In this document: piece after piece, positions 26,086 to 34,303 of the stretch
Layout: every line of letters begins with the position of its first letter
How positions within the stretch are numbered: the first letter of the stretch is position 1
From: Fodinibacter sp038258215
GTDB lineage: Bacteria > Actinomycetota > Actinomycetes > Actinomycetales > Dermatophilaceae
Length of the DNA stretch: 64,000 bases
Direction: 5' to 3'
Assembly (NCBI GenBank): GCA_038258215.1
Contig: JBBSQC010000006.1
Coordinates: forward strand, 1 to 64,000
Notes under the pieces: model-generated
What the model saw: the letters and a program-made list of their open reading frames with translations, nothing else
Told to the model about the DNA's origin: nothing
Database searches by the model: none
Position numbers and translations under genes: made by a program

Positions 26086-27045
26086 TCAGCCGACGCAGGG
26101 GTCACATCCACCGAACCAGGTGTTGCGCCGCTCGGGTCGCAGACCGTGGGGCATGAGGATCGCCTGGAGACGCCGGACGTCCTTGGCGTCGCGCCAGGTC
26201 CATCTCGCCACACCGAGACCGAGCCGACGCAGTCGGTCCTCCCGGATCTTCTCCGCCCAGAGCACACGACCGGCCTCGTCCGCCGGCAGCCCCTCGGGCA
26301 GGCTGTACTTGACCCTCCCGTCGAACTCCCCCACAACCCCCTCCCAGCCGAAGTCGACGTCCCCGATGTGCCCGTCGGCATCCACGAACGAGACCTGGAG
26401 GTCGGGCCTGGGCATGTTGAGCACGAACAGCTGCGTCCGCGAGAGGCTCTCCCCCGCGGACATGCTGCGGGCATCGGCGAGGTCGACGACCAGCACGGCA
26501 CGAGGTCGGCCCGGGGTCCTGGGCGGGACGGCAGCCACCTCCGCGGCCAGATCGCCGGCCGCGCACAGGCCGTGCCGGAGCACATGGTCCGCAGCCGCGA
26601 CGCCGTGGGCCAGCGATGCCGTGCGCGCGAGGTCGACGACGGTCCGCGCCGGCGAGGTCACCCTGAGCCCGTCCACCTCGCGGGTCCGGTCCTCCGGCCC
26701 GACGTGCTTGATGACCAGCCGCGAGGAGCGCACTCGCTCGTCCGACACCAGCGCATCGGCCCTGGAGGGCCATGGGTCGATCGCGGGGAGCCCCCAGATC
26801 GCCGCAGCGGACGCGTGCGAGAACAGCGGCGGGCTCTCCTCGTCGCAGCGCATCGCCGTCGCATGAACGAATGCCGCGTGTCGCGCGCCCGGGGTCAGGG
26901 GGTCCCAGTCGGTACGGCGCATCCAGATGCCGTGCCTCACCCGCACGAGGTCCGGTGGTCCGGGCACCACGCCTGACCGAACGAGCGTCCCGGCTCGCAC
27001 GAGGAGCGACGGGTCGAATCGGGGTGGAGGCGCGGGTCCGAGCAT
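26086..27045 (-). CDS. DUF559-type nuclease-like protein bracketed by repeats
   Basis: Protein of 319 residues with no assigned function. The N-terminal 150 residues resemble the AbiEi-like winged-helix proteins common in Micrococcales (LVRVRHGIWMRR, LFSHASAAAIWGLP, RVTSPARTVVDLAR). The C-terminal part has a PD-(D/E)xK-like nuclease core: SLSRTQLFVL, then DVDFGWEGVVGEFDGRVKY with D229, D231, E240, D242 and K246. A helical tail LWAEKIREDRLRRLG follows. The ATG at 27045 begins MLGPAPPPRF; no good ribosome site is seen. Its stop lies inside the last unit of repeat cluster A, and cluster B lies 94 bp upstream of the start. Nuclease activity is an inference from motif spacing. Confidence 0.75.
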   Translation of the reverse strand: MLGPAPPPRFDPSLLVRAGTLVRSGVVPGPPDLVRVRHGIWMRRTDWDPLTPGARHAAFVHATAMRCDEESPPLFSHASAAAIWGLPAIDPWPSRADALVSDERVRSSRLVIKHVGPEDRTREVDGLRVTSPARTVVDLARTASLAHGVAAADHVLRHGLCAAGDLAAEVAAVPPRTPGRPRAVLVVDLADARSMSAGESLSRTQLFVLNMPRPDLQVSFVDADGHIGDVDFGWEGVVGEFDGRVKYSLPEGLPADEAGRVLWAEKIREDRLRRLGLGVARWTWRDAKDVRRLQAILMPHGLRPERRNTWFGGCDPCVG

Positions 27046-27138
27046 CCACCCACCGTGGCACGTGCGGGAGCCCCCCGCGGAGTTCTCCACAGGGCGCGGT
27101 GAGCGGCATCCGGCCTCTCCACGCGACCCCGTGCGCCG

Positions 27139-27232
27139 GGTTTGGCCACCATGGTGCTCAAACCCTGGGAAGGCGGCCAAAACTCGACGCCATCCCCCGG
27201 TTTGGCCACCATGGTGTTCAAACCGGGGGGCG
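27139..27232. repeat. 60-bp palindromic repeats, cluster B
   Basis: Two units with the same 60-bp period as cluster A start their palindromes at 27139 and 27199. The second reads GGTTTGGCCACCATGGTG followed by TTCAAACC, which is a nearly perfect 26-bp palindrome. The spacer AAGGCGGCCAAAACTCGACG matches that of cluster A. The cluster lies upstream of the DUF559-type gene and downstream of hppA. Confidence 0.88.
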
Positions 27233-27280
27233 GCGCAGGGGGCCAATCTCGACCGCGGCGCTGCGAGGACCCACGCACCG

Positions 27281-27316
27281 ACGAGGGCCGGGTCCCTCAC
27301 AGAACCCGGCCCTCGT
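27281..27316 (-). terminator. hppA terminator hairpin
   Basis: ACGAGGGCCGGGT (27281-27293) and ACCCGGCCCTCGT (27304-27316) form a perfect 13-bp stem with a 10-nt loop, 17 nt after the hppA stop. No U-tract, as is common in this group. Confidence 0.8.
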
Positions 27317-27332
27317 CGATGCTGCGCTGGGG

Positions 27333-29696
27333 TCAGCCGATCTCGACCGGCTCCCCCTTCTGCACGGGCGCGTCATCGGGGTCGATGTCGCCGCCGATCG
27401 CCAGGTCCTTGCTCTTGGAGTAGGTGACCGCTGCGATGAGGATGACCAGGGAGACACCGGCGATGCCGTAGCGGATCGGCGCCGAGGAGTCCGCACCGAT
27501 CGAGAGGGTGACGATGGCCGGGGCGATCAGCACTGCCACCAGGTTCATGACCTTGAGCAGGGGGTTGATCGCCGGGCCCGCGGTGTCCTTGAACGGGTCC
27601 CCGACGGTGTCGCCGATGATGACGGCCTCGTGCGCGGAGCTGCCCTTGCCACCGTGGTGGCCGTCCTCGACGATCTTCTTCGCGTTGTCCCACGCCCCAC
27701 CGGAGTTGGCGAGGAAGACGGCCATCAGGGCACCGGAGCCGATCGCGCCACCGAGGAACCCGGCCAGCGGCCCGATGCCGAGGCCGAAACCGACCACGAC
27801 GGGCATGAGGGCGGCAAGGAGGCCCGGGGTGGCGAGCTCGCGGAGGGAGTCGCGGGTGCAGATGTCGACGACCTTGCCGTACTCCGGCTTGGTCGTGCCC
27901 TCCATGATTCCGGGGATGTCGCGGAACTGGCGCCGCACCTCGAACACGATCGCGCCCGCCGCACGGGTCACGGCGTTGATGGCCAGGCCGGAGAAGAGGA
28001 AGACGACCGCCGCACCGAGGATCACGCCGACGAGGGTGTTCGGTGCCGTGATCAGCCCGAACGCGTTGTTGAGGAAGTCGGTGCCCTCCTGCTCCGAGAT
28101 CCCCCCGGCGTCGAGCTCTCGCACAGCGGACTGCCACGCGTCGGTGTAGGACCCGAACAGCGCCGTCGCCGCGAGGACCGCGGTGGCGATCGCGATGCCC
28201 TTGGTGATGGCCTTGGTGGTGTTGCCCACGGCGTCGAGGTCGGTGAGGATCTGGGCTCCCTCCTCGTCGATGTCGCCGGACATCTCGGCGATGCCCTGCG
28301 CGTTGTCCGAGACCGGGCCGAAGGTGTCCATCGCCACGATGACGCCCACCGTGGTCAGCAGGCCGGTGCCTGCGAGGGCCACGAGGAACAGCGCCAGGGC
28401 CGTGGACCCGCTGCCGAGGAGGAAGGTGAGGTAGACGGCGCCGGCGATGATTCCCGCCGTGAAGACGGCCGACTCCAGCCCCACGCCGATGCCCGAGAGC
28501 ACGACGGTGGCCGGGCCGGTGAGGGAGGTGCGGGCGACGTCCATCGTCGGGCGCTTGTCGGTGCCGGTGTAGTGGCCGGTCAGCCAGAGGATGACGCCGG
28601 CGAGCACGATGCCGATGATCACCGCGAGCAGAGCCGCCAGGCGCGGGTCGCCGGTGAGCGCGTTGATCTCATCGTTGGCCGAGCCGAGGTCGGCATAGGT
28701 CGAGGGGAGGTAGGTGTAGGCGGCGACGGCCGAGAGCACGGCCGAGACGGCGGCGGCGATGTAGAAGCCGCGGTTGATCGCCTTGAGGGCGTTCTCACCC
28801 GGTCGGGCCTTGGTGATGAAGACGCCGAGCAGCGCGGTGACGGCGCCGATGGCGGGGATGATGAGCGGGAAGACCAGGCCGTACTCACCGAAGGCGACCG
28901 ACCCGAGGATCAGGGCGGCGACCAGCGTCACGGCATACGACTCGAAGAGGTCGGCCGCCATGCCGGCACAGTCACCGACGTTGTCTCCGACGTTGTCCGC
29001 GATCGTCGCGGCGTTGCGAGGGTCGTCCTCGGGGATGCCGGCCTCGACCTTGCCGACGAGGTCGGCACCGACGTCTGCGGCCTTGGTGAAGATGCCACCT
29101 CCGACACGCATGAACATGGCGAGGAGAGCGGCACCGAAGCCGAAGCCCTCGAGCACCTTCGGGGCGTCGCCCTTGTAGAGGAGCACCACGACCGAGGCAC
29201 CCAGGAGGCCCAGGCCCACCGTCGCCATGCCCACGGCCCCACCGGTGCGGAAGGCGATCCGGATGCCCTTGTCGCGGTCACCGTCACGCGCCGAGGACGC
29301 CACGCGCATGTTGGCCTTGGTGGCCAGGTTCATGCCGAGGTAGCCGATGGAGGCCGAGAAGAGGGCGCCGACGACGAAGAACCCCGAGCGGCCCCAGCGC
29401 ACCCCCTCGGTGGCGGCCGGAAGGAGGAGCAGCAGGCCGAAGACGAGCACGACGAAGATCGCGAGGGTCTTGAACTGGCGCGCGAGGTAGGCGGCGGCGC
29501 CCTCCTGCACTGCGGCGCCGATCTCCTGCATCTTTTCGGTGCCGGGGTCGGCCGCGAGCACCTGGCCCCGGAACACGACGCCCATCACCAGCGCCACGAC
29601 CGCGATGACCGCGACCACGATGACCAGCGTGAGGTTCGTCCCAGAGAGACCCAGGGCAGAGCCCGACTCCGCGGTGGCAAGCGCGAGCGGTGGCAT
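27333..29696 (-). CDS. hppA: Membrane proton-pumping pyrophosphatase, K+-independent type
   Basis: Integral membrane enzyme that couples hydrolysis of pyrophosphate to proton export, 787 residues with about 16 helices. The active-site region has DVGADLVGKVEAGIPEDDPR and DNVGDNVGDCAGMAADLFES, and a second site has SALMAVFLANSGGAWDNAKK. The segment GNTTKAITKG carries Lys where potassium-dependent enzymes have Ala, which marks the potassium-independent class. The ATG at 29696 is preceded by AAGGAGG; the open frame extends 14 codons further without support. A TAAGGT box at 29764-29769 is a likely -10. The pump recycles pyrophosphate from biosynthesis into proton motive force. Confidence 0.96.
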   Translation of the reverse strand: MPPLALATAESGSALGLSGTNLTLVIVVAVIAVVALVMGVVFRGQVLAADPGTEKMQEIGAAVQEGAAAYLARQFKTLAIFVVLVFGLLLLLPAATEGVRWGRSGFFVVGALFSASIGYLGMNLATKANMRVASSARDGDRDKGIRIAFRTGGAVGMATVGLGLLGASVVVLLYKGDAPKVLEGFGFGAALLAMFMRVGGGIFTKAADVGADLVGKVEAGIPEDDPRNAATIADNVGDNVGDCAGMAADLFESYAVTLVAALILGSVAFGEYGLVFPLIIPAIGAVTALLGVFITKARPGENALKAINRGFYIAAAVSAVLSAVAAYTYLPSTYADLGSANDEINALTGDPRLAALLAVIIGIVLAGVILWLTGHYTGTDKRPTMDVARTSLTGPATVVLSGIGVGLESAVFTAGIIAGAVYLTFLLGSGSTALALFLVALAGTGLLTTVGVIVAMDTFGPVSDNAQGIAEMSGDIDEEGAQILTDLDAVGNTTKAITKGIAIATAVLAATALFGSYTDAWQSAVRELDAGGISEQEGTDFLNNAFGLITAPNTLVGVILGAAVVFLFSGLAINAVTRAAGAIVFEVRRQFRDIPGIMEGTTKPEYGKVVDICTRDSLRELATPGLLAALMPVVVGFGLGIGPLAGFLGGAIGSGALMAVFLANSGGAWDNAKKIVEDGHHGGKGSSAHEAVIIGDTVGDPFKDTAGPAINPLLKVMNLVAVLIAPAIVTLSIGADSSAPIRYGIAGVSLVILIAAVTYSKSKDLAIGGDIDPDDAPVQKGEPVEIG

Positions 29697-29763
29697 TCCA
29701 TCCTCCTTGACAGTGATTTCGTCCCCGGGCGTGATCACACCTCAGGCAGGGACGCCCGGGCGC

Positions 29764-29769
29764 ACCTTA
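29764..29769 (-). promoter_or_regulatory. Likely -10 box of hppA
   Basis: TAAGGT on the minus strand, predicting a leader of about 60 nt before the ATG at 29696. The same hexamer precedes nhaA and the holin-like gene. Confidence 0.45.
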
Positions 29770-29807
29770 CCCGGCGCGGGCCGGTCGGCGAGAGTCGGGT
29801 CGGACGT

Positions 29808-29835
29808 GACTCGGGTCACGGCGATGACCCGAGTC
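29808..29835 (-). terminator. Terminator hairpin after the STAS gene
   Basis: GACTCGGGTCA (29808-29818) and TGACCCGAGTC (29825-29835) form a perfect 11-bp stem with a 6-nt loop, 4 nt beyond the STAS stop codon. Confidence 0.75.
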
Positions 29836-29839
29836 CCTC

Positions 29840-30175
29840 TCAGGCTGCGACGGCGTCGGCCACGTTGGGGTGGATGCCGAAGACCTTGTCCAGGCCGGTG
29901 ATGCGGAAGACGCGGAGCACGCGGTCGTTGGAGCAGACGATCCGCAGCCACCCGGAGTGGTTGCGGACGAGCTTGAGGCGGCCCACGAGCACGCCCAGAC
30001 CCGTGGAGTCGAGGAAGCCCACCCCGTTGAGGTCGAGCACGATCCTCGTGTGCCCTGCCGTGATCTCGTCATCGAGGGCCGCACGGAGCTGCGCCGCCGT
30101 ATGGACGTCGACCTCCCCGGTGACCGTGACGACGCGGACGTCGTCCTGTTGCGACGTGATGACGGACAGCTCCAC
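29840..30175 (-). CDS. STAS-domain anti-anti-sigma factor
   Basis: Single STAS domain of 111 residues, like SpoIIAA, RsbV and the actinobacterial BldG group. Such proteins bind an anti-sigma kinase and release a sigma factor; they are switched off by phosphorylation. The conserved phosphorylatable Ser is in VGFLDSTGLGVLVG near residue 58, and the N-terminal strand reads VRVVTVTGEVDVHTA. The GTG at 30175 has GGAG nine bases upstream. No kinase or sigma gene is adjacent. In several actinobacteria an STAS gene sits beside the same helicase and hppA genes, so the position is conserved although the partner is not visible. Confidence 0.9.
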   Translation of the reverse strand: MELSVITSQQDDVRVVTVTGEVDVHTAAQLRAALDDEITAGHTRIVLDLNGVGFLDSTGLGVLVGRLKLVRNHSGWLRIVCSNDRVLRVFRITGLDKVFGIHPNVADAVAA

Positions 30176-30237
30176 CGAGATGACTCCTTTGAATCCTGCA
30201 GGTCAAGGGCCCGACGAGTGCTGTCGGCTCCAAGGCT

Positions 30238-30243
30238 TACCGT
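30238..30243 (+). promoter_or_regulatory. -10 box for leaderless helicase mRNA
   Basis: TACCGT is followed by 7 nt and then the GTG at 30251. Confidence 0.55.
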
Positions 30244-30250
30244 AACGGGC

Positions 30251-32530
30251 GTGTCCAGTCCCGCACAGCAGCTAGCCCTCCTGACGGGTGCTTCGGGCGG
30301 CTCGCGCCTGCTCCATGTCGAGCACCTTCCGGCCCGTGCGGCCCAGCTGGCGCAGTGGCCCGACACGGTCGCGCCCGCCGTCCTCGCAGCGCTGCTCGCC
30401 GGCGGGCTGGAGCGGCCCTGGGCCCACCAGCGCGCCGCCCTCGACCTGCTCGACTCCGGCGCCCACGTCGTCCTCGCGACGGGGACCGCCTCGGGCAAGA
30501 GCCTGGGCTACCTCGTGCCGGTGCTCGGGGCGGCGACCGAGGACGCCGGGGCATTCGGCACGCGGGGCGCCACCTCGCTCTACCTTGCCCCGACCAAGGC
30601 GTTGGCCGCCGACCAGCTCTCGCGCATCGAGTCCCTTGCCGTTCCTGGAGCGAGAGCGGCCACCTACGACGGGGACACCCCTCCCGACGAGCGCCGCTGG
30701 GTGCGCGAGCACGCCAACATCGTCCTCAGCAACCCCGACCTGCTGCACCACTCGCTGCTGCCGGGGCACCAGCGATGGAGCAGGTTCCTCCGGTCGCTGC
30801 GCTACGTCGTGGTCGACGAGTGCCATGTCTACCGCGGTGTCTTCGGCTCCCACGTCTGCGCGGTGCTGCGCCGCCTGCGCCGGGTTGCCGCACGCTACGG
30901 CGCCGAGCCGACCTTCGTGCTGGCTTCAGCCACCGTGAGCGACCCGGCGGCGCACGCCTCGGCCCTGATCGGGATGCCGGTGTCCGCGGTCACCCACGAC
31001 GGCTCACCCCGCGGCGGCATGACCTTCGCCCTGTGGGAGCCCGAGACCACCCCGGAGGGCTCGCGGCGGTCCGCCACCACCGAGGGTGCCGAGATCCTCG
31101 CCACGCTCGTGGCCGACGGGGTGCAGACGGTGGCGTTCGCTCGCAGCCGGGCCGGAGCCGAGTCGTTGGCGGCCGGTGCCCGTCGTCGTCTGGAGGCGGT
31201 CGACCCCTCGCTCGTGGAGACGGTCGCGGCCTACCGAGGCGGCTACCTCCCCCAGGACCGGCGCGTCCTCGAGCGCGGGCTTCGAGAAGGGACGGTGCGC
31301 GGCCTGGCCGCGACCAACGCCCTGGAGCTGGGCATCGATGTCAGCGGGCTCGACGCCGTGGTGATGGCCGGATGGCCGGGTCGGCGGGCCAGCCTCTGGC
31401 AGCAGGCGGGCCGGGCCGGGCGTTCGGGGGCGGAGTCCCTCGCAGTGCTCGTGGCCGCCGACGACCCGCTGGACACCTACCTCGTGCGCCACCCCGAGGC
31501 GATCTTCGGCACTCCGGTCGAGTCCACCGTGGTGGACCCCGCGAACGCCCACGTGCTCGCGCCCCACCTCGCCGCCGCTGCTGCCGAGCTGCCACTGACC
31601 GGGGCCGACCTCGACCTGTTCGGGCCCACCGCCGGTCGACTGCTCGAGGTGCTCGTCGAGGGCGGCATCCTCCGGCGCCGGCCCGCGGGATGGTTCTGGG
31701 CACGCGAGGACCGCCCCACCGACCACCTCTCGCTGCGGGGGGCCAGCGAGGTGGTGGCGGTGGTCGAGACCCGCACCGGGCGGGTGCTCGGAACCGTGGA
31801 CGAGGCCGCCTCGCACGTGCAGGTGCACACGGGCGCGGTTCACATGCACCAGGGCGACACCTGGGTCGTCCTCGACCTCGACCTCGACGCCCGCATCGCG
31901 CACGCCGTGCGAGGCGACCCGGGGTGGTCCACCCACGCCCAGTCGGTGAGTCGCTTCGACATCCTCTCCACGGACCGCATGGTGCGGCGGGCCCGTGCCG
32001 ATGTCTCCTTCGGCAGCGTCAGGGTCACCTCGCAGGTCACCGGGTTCCTCCGGCGCCTGCCGTCCGGGGAGGTCCTGGGCACTCACCCCCTGGACCTGCC
32101 GGAGCGCGCGCTCAACACCAAGGCTGTCTGGTGGACGATGTCGCCCGACGTGATCGAGGCCGCAGGGGTCGCGGCCGACGCACTGCCGGGGGCACTGCAC
32201 GCGGCGGAACACGCGGCGATCGGCATGCTCCCCATCGTCGCGACCTCCGACCGGTGGGACGTCGGTGGTGTCTCCACGGCTCTGCACCCCGACACCGAGC
32301 TGCCGACGATCATGGTGTTCGACGGCTACCCCGGTGGGGCCGGCTTCGCCGAGCGCGCACACGCCGCGTTCGAGGCCTGGGCGCGGGCCACCCGCGACGC
32401 GGTGCTCGGCTGCCCCTGTGCCACCGGGTGCCCCGGATGCATCCAGTCGCCCAAGTGCGGCAACGGAAACGAGCCCCTGGACAAGGCCGGCGCGATCACC
32501 GTGCTCGAGCTCGCCCTGGCCTCGCGATGA
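30251..32530 (+). CDS. DEAD/DEAH-box helicase with DUF1998 zinc domain (MrfA/YprA-like)
   Basis: Superfamily 2 DNA helicase, 759 residues. Motifs in order: Walker A ATGTASGKSLGY, DEAH-like VVDECHVYRGVFG (DECH), SATVSDP, and the C-terminal helicase block ATNALELGIDVSGLDAV with QQAGRAGR. The last 40 residues form the DUF1998 cysteine cluster CPCATGCPGCIQSPKCG. B. subtilis MrfA, with the same layout, repairs mitomycin crosslinks, so a DNA repair role is likely. The start was placed at the GTG at 30251, 7 nt after TACCGT, which skips a long upstream open frame antisense to the STAS gene. The corresponding mycobacterial locus has a helicase gene at the same place. Confidence 0.93.
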   Translation: MSSPAQQLALLTGASGGSRLLHVEHLPARAAQLAQWPDTVAPAVLAALLAGGLERPWAHQRAALDLLDSGAHVVLATGTASGKSLGYLVPVLGAATEDAGAFGTRGATSLYLAPTKALAADQLSRIESLAVPGARAATYDGDTPPDERRWVREHANIVLSNPDLLHHSLLPGHQRWSRFLRSLRYVVVDECHVYRGVFGSHVCAVLRRLRRVAARYGAEPTFVLASATVSDPAAHASALIGMPVSAVTHDGSPRGGMTFALWEPETTPEGSRRSATTEGAEILATLVADGVQTVAFARSRAGAESLAAGARRRLEAVDPSLVETVAAYRGGYLPQDRRVLERGLREGTVRGLAATNALELGIDVSGLDAVVMAGWPGRRASLWQQAGRAGRSGAESLAVLVAADDPLDTYLVRHPEAIFGTPVESTVVDPANAHVLAPHLAAAAAELPLTGADLDLFGPTAGRLLEVLVEGGILRRRPAGWFWAREDRPTDHLSLRGASEVVAVVETRTGRVLGTVDEAASHVQVHTGAVHMHQGDTWVVLDLDLDARIAHAVRGDPGWSTHAQSVSRFDILSTDRMVRRARADVSFGSVRVTSQVTGFLRRLPSGEVLGTHPLDLPERALNTKAVWWTMSPDVIEAAGVAADALPGALHAAEHAAIGMLPIVATSDRWDVGGVSTALHPDTELPTIMVFDGYPGGAGFAERAHAAFEAWARATRDAVLGCPCATGCPGCIQSPKCGNGNEPLDKAGAITVLELALASR

Positions 32531-32602
32531 ACCACCGGTGGGTGGCAAAGCCGCCGGCCCACGGTGACGGCTCGCTGAGCGGCATCGTCGCTGGTCAGCG
32601 GG

Positions 32603-32608
32603 TAGGGT
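32603..32608 (+). promoter_or_regulatory. -10 box for leaderless mRNA of the coiled-coil membrane protein
   Basis: TAGGGT is followed by CGCCGTC (7 nt) and the ATG at 32616. Confidence 0.6.
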
Positions 32609-32615
32609 CGCCGTC

Positions 32616-33131
32616 ATGATCGTGCTGGGTGTCGTCCTCGTCCTGGTGGCGGCAGCGGTCGGGGTCGGCCTCATCGGCGCCCTGGCGCAGATCACCCCGT
32701 CGGTCGAGCTGGACGTGCCGGGCGGCACGCTGAGCCTGCCCCCGGTGGCCGTTCTGGTCACGGGTATGGTCCTCGTCGCGGTGTTCTGGCTGGGCTGGGT
32801 GCTGCTGCGGAGCGGAGTGCGTCGAAACCGCCGGCAGCGGGCCGAGGCCAAGGAGGTCGCACGCGCCGCCGAGGTGAAGCGCGTCGAGGACGAGAAGCGC
32901 ACGAAGGAGGAGTTCGCGGCCCGCGAGCGCCAGCTCGTGGAGGAGCGCCGGCGCCACGAGGAGGACCGGGCGTCACTGCTCAAGGAGGCCGACGAGCGGG
33001 CCGCCACCGTTGCCGACCGCTCGGCTGCGTCCACCGGGTCGGAACGAGGCCACGCGAGCGGCGAGGCATCGACGTCGACGGCCGCGCCCCGGTCGACGGG
33101 GACCACTGACCGCGGTGACCCGCCGGTCTGA
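32616..33131 (+). CDS. Two-helix membrane protein with coiled coil
   Basis: Unassigned protein of 171 residues. Two hydrophobic helices (IVLGVVLVLVAAAVGVGLIG and VAVLVTGMVLVAVFWLGWVL) flank a short outer loop, then a basic stretch and a charged alpha-helical coiled coil from about residue 80 to 130, ending in a low-complexity Ser/Thr/Ala tail. The layout recalls LapA-type envelope proteins, but I cannot confirm the family. It is transcribed toward the Tad cluster and ends 4 nt before the convergent TadE-like gene. Confidence 0.8.
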   Translation: MIVLGVVLVLVAAAVGVGLIGALAQITPSVELDVPGGTLSLPPVAVLVTGMVLVAVFWLGWVLLRSGVRRNRRQRAEAKEVARAAEVKRVEDEKRTKEEFAARERQLVEERRRHEEDRASLLKEADERAATVADRSAASTGSERGHASGEASTSTAAPRSTGTTDRGDPPV

Positions 33132-33135
33132 CCGG

Positions 33136-33558
33136 TCACGACATCACCCCTCCCCTGGCTCTCGCGGACACGGTGGCGGGCAACAGACCGTTGGCCGTCA
33201 GGGGACCGCGACTGCGCACCGGCACCTCGACCCCCACGAGCACTGATCCGTCCGCCAGGACCGTGCACGTCGTGACCCGCGCCCCGTTCAAGGACGCGAC
33301 CCGCCCGGCGATCCGACAGTCGGGCGGCGCGCCGCCCAGGGCCGGTGCGACCGAGGCCAGCGCCGCGAGATCGGCGGCCGAGCGAGCGCGGTGCAGGTCG
33401 GCGACGACTTCGGTGAGCACCAGAACCACCGCCAGCGCGAGGGCGAGGACCGCGCAGCAGGCGACGACGAGCACCGTGCCCGCCCCTCGTTCGCGGCAAC
33501 TCCTCGGCCCCGAGGAGGGTACCGATGGTGACCCCACACCCGCTCGACGCGCGGTCAC
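33136..33558 (-). CDS. TadE-like protein (Rv3654c-type)
   Basis: Pseudopilin-like protein of the Tad/Flp secretion system, 140 residues. A polar leader of about 20 residues ends in RERGAGT, followed by a long hydrophobic helix VLVVACCAVLALALAVVLVL and a DLHRARSAADLAALASV segment typical of actinobacterial helicase/secretion neighbourhood TadE-like proteins. The mature domain is small with two cysteines (PDCRIAG, TTCTV) that might form a disulfide outside the cell. The GTG at 33558 overlaps the stop of the preceding gene as GTGA. It is the last gene of the Tad cluster. Confidence 0.85.
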   Translation of the reverse strand: MTARRAGVGSPSVPSSGPRSCRERGAGTVLVVACCAVLALALAVVLVLTEVVADLHRARSAADLAALASVAPALGGAPPDCRIAGRVASLNGARVTTCTVLADGSVLVGVEVPVRSRGPLTANGLLPATVSARARGGVMS

Positions 33559-33914
33559 GGGAGGGCCTCGATCACGGCCGTCGCGGTGGCCGTGGGCCCG
33601 TTGCGGATGCCGAGTCGCGCCAGCGCCGCCGGAACCGGTGCCGAGACCCGCACGCTGACGAGGTCACCGGAGTAGCCCGTGCTGACGACGGCACCACTCG
33701 GAGCCGCTGCGCGCACCCGCTCGGCGGTGGTGGCTGCCGGCTCGGCACGGGCGAGAAGCCGGGCCCCCGTGCGCGCAGCATCGACGCAGCGCACCTGGGC
33801 GATCCCGAGGTCGACGGCCGCGAGTGCGACGGCCAGGACGACCACGAGGGTCGGGATGGCCACCGCCACCTCGGCGGTGACCATCCCTCCCTCTGCTCGG
33901 CGCCCCGTGCTCAC
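33555..33914 (-). CDS. TadE-family pilus assembly protein (Rv3655c-type)
   Basis: Small exported protein of the Tad system, 119 residues. The start region EGGMVTAEVAVAIPTLVVV is the TadE signature: a short leader, Gly-Met cleavage site, Thr and Glu, then a hydrophobic helix. The mature part (RCVDAARTGARLLARAE) matches the family. The GTG at 33914 overlaps the upstream stop as GTGA; an internal Met in GGMVTAE is a less likely start. Such pseudopilins help build or anchor the Flp pilus. Confidence 0.88.
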   Translation of the reverse strand: MSTGRRAEGGMVTAEVAVAIPTLVVVLAVALAAVDLGIAQVRCVDAARTGARLLARAEPAATTAERVRAAAPSGAVVSTGYSGDLVSVRVSAPVPAALARLGIRNGPTATATAVIEALP

Positions 33915-34120
33915 CCCCCGGCGCCGAGAGCCGACACGATGATGCCGCTCAGGGCGCTCTTCACCGGGCCCGAACGGACCACCGCGAGCAGGACCGCAGC
34001 GAACGCCACCGCCGCGACCGTGCCGACGGCGTACTCGGCCGTCGTCATCCCTGCCTCGCCCAGCCGGCGGAACCGCTGCATACCCCGACGCCACCCGAAA
34101 CCTCGTCGTCGCCCAGCCAT
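33911..34120 (-). CDS. Flp-type pilin (DUF4244 family)
   Basis: Only 69 residues. A basic leader with RRLGEAGMTTAEYAVGTVAA gives the Flp prepilin signature, with cleavage expected after the Gly and Thr-Thr-Ala-Glu-Tyr at the mature N-terminus, followed by one hydrophobic helix. It should be the major pilin subunit. The ATG at 34120 has AAGGGGG a few bases upstream. No prepilin peptidase gene is in the window. Two TadE-like genes follow with GTGA overlaps. Confidence 0.9.
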   Translation of the reverse strand: MAGRRRGFGWRRGMQRFRRLGEAGMTTAEYAVGTVAAVAFAAVLLAVVRSGPVKSALSGIIVSALGAGG

Positions 34121-34303
34121 CTCAACCCCCTTGTCCGGCACGACCGTCGCGCCGTCAGGCCACTGTGTCGCGGATCGCGCGGGCCGGGGAGAGCCAACCC
34201 CGACCTGTGGATGACGCCGCCGGACCGCCTCTCCTGTGGACGCCTCGTTGGGGGCGGTGGACGTCGGCACCCCCGGCCTGGGAGGCGCACGACGGCCGGC
34301 CCC
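34121..34303 (-). other. Intergenic gap inside the Tad cluster
   Basis: These 183 bp separate tadC from the pilin gene. Apart from the pilin ribosome binding site I see no motif; it may hold an extra promoter for the highly expressed pilin, which is a guess. Confidence 0.4.

Noticed and set aside
25835..26086. N-terminal extension of the methyltransferase made of 20-residue repeats
   Set aside because: The frame stays open because 60 bp is a multiple of 3. The DNA palindromes are the conserved feature, the peptide is unlike methyltransferase N-termini, and the start at 25834 gives a normal protein.
27046..27300. Extension of the DUF559-type protein through repeat cluster B
   Set aside because: Same reasoning: the extra residues are translated palindromic repeats, and the ATG at 27045 begins the conserved part.
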